Assembly: GCA_045128275.1 (NCBI GenBank)
Contig: JBGVRH010000059.1
Span: 1 to 64,000 of the forward strand
DNA length: 64,000 bases
Direction: 5' to 3'
Source: CAMEON01 sp045128275
GTDB lineage: Bacteria > Bacillota > Clostridia > Oscillospirales > CAG-272
The notes below the pieces were generated by a model. That model worked only from the letters and a program-made list of their open reading frames with translations, ran no database searches and was not told the DNA's origin. The stretch's first letter is position 1; every line of letters begins with the position of its first letter. Position numbers and translations under genes: made by a program. Positions 58,060 to 64,000 of the stretch are shown here, one piece after another.

Positions 58060-60258
58060 TTATGCGGTGGCGCCGTCCTCGCGGGAGGAGCGGTCGTCTG
58101 CTTTGAACTGATCGGGGAACTGGAGCTTGTATTCGGCGATGGCGGCTATCAGAAGCTCGTAGGCCTCGGCAATACCGCCACTGACCTGGGCTCCAGCCAT
58201 GTCGAAGTGTCCGCCGCCCTCCAGCTTTTCCATGATGAGCTGGACGTTGATCTTTCCCTTGGAGCGGGCGGAGATGGCGATGCCGCCGCTGACGGGAGCG
58301 AAGGCGAAGGAGGCCTCCACGCCCCGCAGGCTGAGGAGCTTATCCGCGGCCTTGGAGGCGGCGATGCGGTCGTTGGGGGTGGGGATGTGATCCTCGCTCA
58401 GCCAGGTGATGGCGAAGACCTCGGCGTGGACGTGGGTGTGGGCGTCGAAATCGCCCGCCACCAGCAGCTCGTCGATGCGCTCGTTGAAGAACTCCCGGGC
58501 GACACCCGTATGGGCGTTGCGGCTGTACAGGTAGTAGGTCACGTCGAAGGTCTGGGCGCCTGCCGAGCGGGTGAAGTTGTGGGTGTCCAGCATGATGCCC
58601 GAGAGGAGCAGGTTGGCCTCCTCCTTGTGGAGGGTCTCGGCGTATTCGCTCTGCTGGAGGATCTCGGCGATGATCTCGCTGGCCGAGGACTTGGTGGCCT
58701 CGATATAGTGGAGGAAGGGAGTGAAGGGAAGCTCATCCACCAGGCGGTGGTGGTCAATGACCGCGATGCCCGATACACCGTCCGCGGCGGGGATACAGCT
58801 CACCAGCTGGGGAGCCTCGAAGATGGCGGGGTTGTTGACGTCGGTGATGATCAGCACCGTGTGGGTGGTGACCGATTGCTGGGCGGCGGCCTTGTCGATG
58901 AAGACACTCTCGTACTCGGGCAGGGTGGCCAGATGAGCCCGACAGATGGCGAAGGTATCGCAGGTCTTGTTGGTGACGATGTGAACGGGCACCCGCTCCT
59001 TGCCCTTGGCCGCCAGGATACTGCGGCACAGGCGGTAGGCGCCTACGGCCGAGCCGATGGCGTCGAAATCGGGATTGGCGTGACTCATGATGAGGACGCG
59101 GTCGCAGTCGGACAGACGCCGCTCCAGGAGATGGGCGCTGACACGGGAGGAAATGGAGGTGTTGGACTCCAGGGTCTTGTGGGTGCCGCCAAAGTAGGAC
59201 AGGCCGCCCACACCGCTGCGCTGGAGGGCTACCTGGTTTCCGCCTCTTTGCAGAGCCATATCCAGAGCCGCCGAGGCCGCCTTTTCCTTTTCCTGCATAC
59301 TGCCGTCGATATCCGCGATGCCCATGGACACCGACAGAGGGAAGGAGTTGTCACCCACGCGGATGTTCATGATATCGTCCAGGATGGAGAAGCCGTCGCG
59401 GACGCAGTCGCCCAGCCTTTCAGCCGAGAAGAGGGCCAGGTACTTGTCGCGGTCATACTCGCGGAGCATACCCCCCATGCCCTCCACCCAGGCGGTGAGG
59501 GTCTCCTCGATGAGGTTGGCGGTGGCGCGGTAGTTGGCACGGACGAACTGGGTCAGCTCCTGGAGGTTATCCAGCATGATGTAGGCCAGCACGACCCGCT
59601 CTCGGGCGGTCTCCTCGGCCAGCTCCAGGTAGTCGTTGACGTCACGGAACAGAAGGAAGAAGTAATGATCCCGCTCGCGGGGCATGAGGTAGCAGTCCAG
59701 GCTGTAGCGGCGGCCGTCGGTGAGGCGGGCTACGGTGTCCTCCCCGTCGCTCTCGTCGGTGGGGGCAGGGGACAGCACCGAGGGCGCGTCCTCCCCCGCG
59801 GATTCGGGGGAACGGGCGGCGGCGGTGACCTTTTCAAAGGAGATGCCGGGGCAAAGCTCCTCCAGGGGGATGTTGCAAACAGGAGAGCGGAAGCCCAGGA
59901 TCCGTTGCAGGGCGGTGTTGATGACCCGCACCATGCCGTCGCCGTTGACTACGGCGTAGGGAATGTCCACCTCGGCGCGGAACATACGGTAGACGTCCCC
60001 GCTGAGCTGCTCGGCGGCCTCCTCGGCTCGCTTCATTTCGGCGTACCGCAGGACGTAGGAGAGCAGGATGGCACCCGCCGTTACCAGGTAGAACACCAGC
60101 ACGGCCAGGGCGATGAGGGGAAGACGGGGAAGCTTCAGGTAGGCCATGAGGGAGACCAGGCCCAGAAGCAGCAGACCCTCGGCCACGGTGATGGCGAAGG
60201 GGAGACGGAGATCCACCCACATGGAGCCGCGGGCGGAGGAATTCTTCTTGGGAGACAT
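58060..60258 (-). CDS. gdpP: Cyclic-di-AMP phosphodiesterase GdpP
   Basis: 732 residues. Two membrane helices (about 21-40 and 47-68), a PAS-like domain (85-210), a degenerate GGDEF domain (about 225-345) and a DHH/DHHA1 phosphodiesterase with H393-A-N-P-D397-F-D399 and D502-H503-H504. An acidic insert (about 150-175) interrupts the PAS region. It cleaves c-di-AMP and so links potassium, wall and osmotic control. Start at 60258 after GAAAGGAG. Confidence 0.94.
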   Translation of the reverse strand: MSPKKNSSARGSMWVDLRLPFAITVAEGLLLLGLVSLMAYLKLPRLPLIALAVLVFYLVTAGAILLSYVLRYAEMKRAEEAAEQLSGDVYRMFRAEVDIPYAVVNGDGMVRVINTALQRILGFRSPVCNIPLEELCPGISFEKVTAAARSPESAGEDAPSVLSPAPTDESDGEDTVARLTDGRRYSLDCYLMPRERDHYFFLLFRDVNDYLELAEETARERVVLAYIMLDNLQELTQFVRANYRATANLIEETLTAWVEGMGGMLREYDRDKYLALFSAERLGDCVRDGFSILDDIMNIRVGDNSFPLSVSMGIADIDGSMQEKEKAASAALDMALQRGGNQVALQRSGVGGLSYFGGTHKTLESNTSISSRVSAHLLERRLSDCDRVLIMSHANPDFDAIGSAVGAYRLCRSILAAKGKERVPVHIVTNKTCDTFAICRAHLATLPEYESVFIDKAAAQQSVTTHTVLIITDVNNPAIFEAPQLVSCIPAADGVSGIAVIDHHRLVDELPFTPFLHYIEATKSSASEIIAEILQQSEYAETLHKEEANLLLSGIMLDTHNFTRSAGAQTFDVTYYLYSRNAHTGVAREFFNERIDELLVAGDFDAHTHVHAEVFAITWLSEDHIPTPNDRIAASKAADKLLSLRGVEASFAFAPVSGGIAISARSKGKINVQLIMEKLEGGGHFDMAGAQVSGGIAEAYELLIAAIAEYKLQFPDQFKADDRSSREDGATA

Positions 60259-60291
60259 GGATTCAGCTCCTTTCGAAATGGTGTTGGGGGA

Positions 60292-61557
60292 TCAGCTCCC
60301 TCCAAAGGGGTCGTCGTCATCCTCGTTGAATTTCAGCTTGGAGGTGACGGCCTCGAAGATATGGCCGATGACCTCTACGGCGGCCAGGACGAAGGGGGCG
60401 ATGAAAATGAGACAGAAGGCCAGGATGATGACGTAGAACAGGCAGCCCATGGCGCGGGGGCCCTTCTTGGACAGACCTCGGGTGACCCGAAGCAGTCCCG
60501 CCAGAGCCAGCCCGGGGAGCAGGATCAGGTAGATGTTCTCAAAGACCACGCCCGAGAGGGTAGAGGTGGTTCCCAGATCCAGCATGACCGCCAGGTAGGC
60601 GATGAGGAAGACCACGCAGGAGATGAGGCTCATTTCAAAGGCCTTGACCCGATCGGTGACGCACTCCTCGAACTCAAAGGCCCGCAGAGCGGCGTGCTGG
60701 ATGGACTGGCAGGCGGTGGAGAAGATGAGAACCGTCACCACGCAGGCGCCGGGGAGGAGGTTGAAGGCGTTGTTGACCTTGTTCTCCACGCTCTCATAGG
60801 CGGTCATCTTCTCCCACAGCTCGATCATCTCGGGAGTGAGATCCTCGGGCATGGGCTGGGTGTGGATGGACAGGATCAGCTCCTGACGGAAGCCCTCCAG
60901 AGCCTCGGCCAGCACGGTGGGCTCCAGAGTCCCCAAGGCGCGGAGCAGGGAGATCACGAGGGGCACGGCCAGGGACAAGCCCAGGGCCAGAGCTGTTGCG
61001 CAGATCACACCGGTACGGGTGGGGCCGTCCTCCTTTTCGGCGGCGCGGCGGGTACCCGAGGCCAGGGCCCAGGCGGCGGGCCAGGGAACCAGCACCGCCA
61101 ACGCCCCGATGGGATCGCGGGACAGAAGGGACGTGACACCGTAGGCCAGCAGAGGGATCAGGGGGATCCAGGGAATATGGGCTTTCTTTTGGGTGGCGAT
61201 CAGCACCGAGCCTTCGCCCACCACGAAGACCAGTCCGCAGAGAAGCCCCGCGGGGAAAATGCTTCTTGTGTAGAAGGTCAGGAACGCTCCCACCGTGATG
61301 AGCAGGAGAAGGGTTCCCTTGGCCGTGCGGGTCGCCCGCCACAGGTGGAAGACCAACAGCAGAATGGCAACGGCGGCGAAGATCTCGGGGACGCCGGGGG
61401 CTTCCTCGGGGGCGGGAACAAAGCAGGTCGCGCTGACCCCCAGGAGGGCCGAGGCGAGGAGCAGGAACAGGTGGAGTATGATACCCGCGGCACCCTGTAT
61501 CCCGCGGCGGGGAATGGGGCAGAGGGGCGCGGGGGCGGCTTTCGGAGTGGGATTCAA
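60292..61557 (-). CDS. DUF2232 (YybS-like) membrane protein, TTG start
   Basis: 421 residues with about eight hydrophobic helices in two groups and an acidic end (NEDDDDPFGGS). DUF2232 proteins sit before gdpP-rplI in Firmicutes; function unknown. The frame has no ATG after the promoter at 61624; TTG at 61557 has GAAAGGA nine bases upstream, so I take it as the start. An ATG on that ribosome site opens a different, shadow frame. Confidence 0.8.
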   Translation of the reverse strand: MNPTPKAAPAPLCPIPRRGIQGAAGIILHLFLLLASALLGVSATCFVPAPEEAPGVPEIFAAVAILLLVFHLWRATRTAKGTLLLLITVGAFLTFYTRSIFPAGLLCGLVFVVGEGSVLIATQKKAHIPWIPLIPLLAYGVTSLLSRDPIGALAVLVPWPAAWALASGTRRAAEKEDGPTRTGVICATALALGLSLAVPLVISLLRALGTLEPTVLAEALEGFRQELILSIHTQPMPEDLTPEMIELWEKMTAYESVENKVNNAFNLLPGACVVTVLIFSTACQSIQHAALRAFEFEECVTDRVKAFEMSLISCVVFLIAYLAVMLDLGTTSTLSGVVFENIYLILLPGLALAGLLRVTRGLSKKGPRAMGCLFYVIILAFCLIFIAPFVLAAVEVIGHIFEAVTSKLKFNEDDDDPFGGS

Positions 61558-61623
61558 GGCCGGGCATCCTTTCTTCGGTCTACCGATGGGAAACAGTATC
61601 CGAGCATACTTATAGATTATAAT

Positions 61624-61652
61624 AGTATACCATAATTTTTCGGATTTGTAAA
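61624..61652 (-). promoter_or_regulatory. Promoter for the DUF2232-gdpP-rplI operon
   Basis: Minus strand TTTACA (61652-61647), 17-base spacer, TATACT (61629-61624). Confidence 0.75.
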
Positions 61653-61691
61653 CATGCTTTCGAGGAATTTTTGGAAATTTCCCTGCGAGAA

Positions 61692-61720
61692 TTGTGAATT
61701 TTCTTTCTTTATGGTATAGA
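61692..61720 (+). promoter_or_regulatory. Possible promoter of a small RNA
   Basis: TTGTGA (61692-61697), 17-base spacer, TATAGA (61715-61720). A terminator-like hairpin follows within 100 bases and no gene lies between. Confidence 0.5.
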
Positions 61721-61726
61721 ACACAT

Positions 61727-61816
61727 CCCCACACGGGGGAAAATCCTCCCCGAAGCCCTTTGGAAGGACGCCCGAGCCGTCCTGCTTCATCCTCACCGAT
61801 CCAAGGGGGCTTTTTG
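61727..61816 (+). ncRNA. Candidate small structured RNA ending in an intrinsic terminator
   Basis: About 90 bases: hairpin TCCCC-ACAC-GGGGGA at the 5' end, then a long stem AAGCCCTTTGGA (61753-61764)/TCCAAGGGGGCTT (61800-61812) enclosing AGGACG/CGTCCT (61765-61783), closed by TTTTT. It matches no RNA family that I can name. It could also be an attenuated leader of rpoB. Confidence 0.45.
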
Positions 61817-61866
61817 TCTATTTTTATCAAATTCAAAAAATATCCAAAATATTTTGCGAAAACCCC

Positions 61867-61895
61867 TTGACAATACTTGCTTTCTGTGATAAAAT
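61867..61895 (+). promoter_or_regulatory. Promoter for rpoB
   Basis: TTGACA (61867-61872), 17-base spacer, TAAAAT (61890-61895), preceded by TTTTGCGAAAACCCC. Confidence 0.85.
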
Positions 61896-61901
61896 AGTAA
61901 A

Positions 61902-62213
61902 CTGCATTATAATCGCTTTCACTATGGGCATCTCTGCCCTTCGGCAGGGTATCCGGTCAAAGAAAGGCGATTTTACGAGGCTTTCCTTGTGCAATTCAAC
62001 GAAACCGCGGAGCGAGCGTTCCATACGACTTCGACCGAGACATTTGCCGTGTCCTTGGGCTGTCCGTTTGGCTCATGAGGTCCCTGACGTGCGCGTGACG
62101 CGATTTCCGGGAATGTACAGCGAGATCCTCCCATATATCCCCCGCCGCCGTCCGGGAATTCGCCCGCTCGGTGCCACCTTCGATCAATGATTTGAAATGG
62201 AGTGATTAACCGA
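61902..62213 (+). other. Long untranslated leader of rpoB
   Basis: About 310 bases from the expected start of transcription to the rpoB ATG with no convincing gene. A strong CTGCC-CTTC-GGCAG hairpin lies near 61933-61947. The rest has no clear terminator, so I see no simple attenuation device. Confidence 0.45.
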
Positions 62214-64000
62214 ATGATCAACCTGAAAGATCAGAGACTCGGCGAGAATGTCCGTAAGTCCTTCTCCCGCACCCGCTTCAATCTGGAGCTGCCCGACCTG
62301 GTAGAGATCCAGACCAAGTCCTACAAGTGGTTCCTCGAGGAAGGCCTGACCGAGGTCTTGCACGAGGTCTCCCCCATTACCGATTTCTCCGGTAATCTCC
62401 TCATTGAGTTCATTTCCTACAGCCTGGACACCTCCAACCCCAACTATTCCGTGGAGGAGTGCAAGGAGCGCGACGTCAACTACGCCGCCCCCCTGAAGGT
62501 CAACGTCCGTCTGACCAACAAGCAGACGGGCGAGGTCAAGCAGACCGACATCTTCATGGGCGAGTTCCCCCTCATGACCGAGAACGGTACCTTCGTCATC
62601 AACGGTGCCGAGCGCGTCATCGTTTCCCAGATCATCCGTTCTCCCGGTATGTACTACGCCTCCGAGATCGACAAGACCCGTAAGCGTACCTACGCCGCCC
62701 AGATCATCCCCTAGCGCGGCGCATGGCTGGAGTATGAGACCGATATCAACGGCGTCATCTACGTCCGCATCGATAAGACCCGTAAGGTTCCCATGACCAT
62801 GTTCATCCGCGCCCTGGGCCCCGAGACCCGCGACGAGATCTACGCCCTGCTGGGTGAGGACGAGCGTCTGAAGGTCACCTTCGACAAGGACGAGTGCGAG
62901 AACCTGGCCGCCGCCAACCACACCTCCGCCCACGTGGAGGCTCTGAAGGAGATCTACAAGAAGCTCCGTCCCGGTGAGCCCGCCATCGTGGAGTCCGCCG
63001 AGACCCTCATCAACAACTACTTCTTCGATCCCAAGCGTTACGACATCGCCCCCGTCGGCCGCTACAAGTTCGACAAGAAGGTCGCCATCTCCTCCCGTAT
63101 CTCCGGCCGCAAGCTGGCCGAGGCAGCCGTGTCTCCCTTCACCGGTGAGGTGATCTACGAGGCCGGCACCGTTCTGACCCACGATATGGCCCTCCAGGTG
63201 GAGCGCGCCGGTGTCAACGAGGTCGTGCTGGAGCTGGACAACGGCGAGACCATGAAGGTCCTGTCCAACAACACCCTGGAGCCCGAGTACATCATCGGTA
63301 TGGATCTGGCTGACTGCGGCATCAAGGAGAGAGTCCGCATCGCTGTCCTCAACCAGATCATGCAGGATGCCGAGGGCGATCTGGACGTGATGAAGCAGCT
63401 TGTCAAGGAGAGAGCCGCCGAGCTTTGCCCCAAGCACATCACCAAGGACGATATCTTCGCTTCCATTAACTATATGCTGAACCTGACCCACGGCGTGGGC
63501 GAGGTGGACGACATCGACCACCTGGGTAACCGCCGTATCCGTTCCGTGGGCGAGCAGCTCCAGAACCAGATCCGTATCGGCTTCGTCCGTATGGAGAAGA
63601 TCATCAAGGAGCGCATGACCACCCAGGATAACGATAAGCTGACCCCCCAGGCGCTCATCAACATCCGCCCCGTGGCCACCGTCATCCGTGAGTTCTTCGG
63701 TTCCTCTCAGCTGTCCCAGTTCGCTGACCAGAACAACCCCCTGGCCGAGCTGACCCACCGCCGCCGTCTGTCGGCTCTGGGCCCCGGCGGTCTCTCCCGT
63801 GACCGCGCCTCCTTCGACGTCCGTGACGTGCACTACACCCACTACGGCCGTATGTGCCCCATCGAGACCCCCGAAGGTCCCAACATCGGTCTGATCTCCT
63901 ACCTGACCACCTACGCTCGCATCAGCGAGTACGGCTTCATCGAGGCCCCCTACCGTAAGGTGGTTCACGAGACCGACGAGAACGGCAACCCCGTCCACCG
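62214..64000 (+). CDS. rpoB: RNA polymerase beta subunit, with an in-frame TAG and 3' end outside window
   Basis: The ATG at 62214 has ATGGAG upstream. The frame gives a clear RpoB start (LPDLVEIQTKSYKWFLEEGL, then INGAERVIVSQIIRSPGMYY), reaches a TAG at 62712-62714, and goes on in the same frame as RpoB to the window edge (RGAWLEYETDINGV, FFDPKRYDIAPVGRYK, FFGSSQLSQFADQNNPL, HYTHYGRMCPIETPEGPNIGLI). The TAG stands between ATCATCCCC and CGCGGCGCATGG, where other bacteria have Tyr or Asn (IIP-Y/N-RGAWLE). A single C-to-G change from TAC would create it. As rpoB is essential, a sequence error, readthrough or recoding must be weighed; no other damage is seen. Confidence 0.9.

Noticed and set aside
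61494..61567. ATG at 61567 as start of the DUF2232 gene
   Set aside because: It is in another frame and lies on the ribosome site used by the TTG at 61557.
57343..61635. A 1430-codon open frame on the plus strand
   Set aside because: It runs antisense to gdpP, rplI, dnaB and DUF2232, which have clear homology motifs. Such long shadows come from GC-rich codon use.
61727..61816. SRP 4.5S RNA
   Set aside because: The invariant GGAAGGAAGCAG-type loop is missing; the fold does not match.
62202..62204. GTG at 62202 as the rpoB start
   Set aside because: No ribosome site at proper distance; ATG at 62214 fits ATGGAG better and gives the usual start of the protein.

Overview
The window is a 64 kb piece of a GC-rich (roughly 60 percent by eye) chromosome from the Bacillota, class Clostridia, most likely an anaerobic gut lineage of the Oscillospirales kind. 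The reasons are the Firmicutes gene order DUF2232-gdpP-rplI-dnaB followed by tilS-hpt-ftsH, a short B12-dependent MetH without reactivation domain, archaeal-type ProRS, class I LysRS, feoA/feoB with a FeoB-associated Cys-rich protein, and BspA-type LRR_5 proteins. No phage, transposase or CRISPR array was seen. The species cannot be named from this sequence alone.

Layout. 0-13 kb (all minus strand): a truncated DUF4091 protein, an ECF sigma/LRR membrane protein pair, a secreted lipoprotein, a HAD phosphatase, then an eight-gene run made of two ABC permeases, an ABC ATPase, three paralogous envelope proteins, an ECF sigma factor and a fourth paralogue fused to a sigma-coupled membrane anchor. 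13-30 kb: typA; an iron-uptake group (HMA protein, FeoB-associated protein, FeoB, FeoA) with two near-identical palindromic operators; metF-metH; nagA with a membrane protein and a UDP-sugar 4,6-dehydratase-like protein; rodA; proS. 30-37 kb: three consecutive self-contained sigma cassettes, each promoter - leader - ECF sigma - overlapping membrane protein - terminator. 37-44 kb: L-serine dehydratase, an AT-rich lipoprotein, L-cysteine desulfidase, two envelope proteins, and a repeat-rich stretch with tRNA-Arg(CCG) and many DnaA-box-like 9-mers. 44-51 kb: holA-ygiQ, an AT-rich islet with a divergent XRE regulator, class I lysS. 51-62 kb: DUF378, then the replication/housekeeping block ftsH, hpt, tilS, dnaB, rplI, gdpP, DUF2232 (minus strand). 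62-64 kb: the start of rpoB, which carries an in-frame TAG.

The most interesting material is the set of five ECF sigma cassettes. All use the same chassis (ATGA overlap, a Shine-Dalgarno encoded inside the sigma C-terminus, a roughly 20-residue cytosolic motif, one membrane helix) but carry different outer domains: LRR_5 three times, an unnamed domain once, and once a domain that is repeated in three further neighbouring genes beside an ABC transporter. I infer a modular envelope-sensing family whose ligands and targets are unknown.

Two other features cut across the window. Six 195-255 bp intergenic elements share imperfect inverted ends related to TTCAAATTTGGGTTTATCGGT. Most genes have clear sigma-A type promoters with 17 bp spacing, often with a C-run directly before the -35. 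Of 48 complete genes only one ends in TAG, which gives some context to the TAG inside rpoB.
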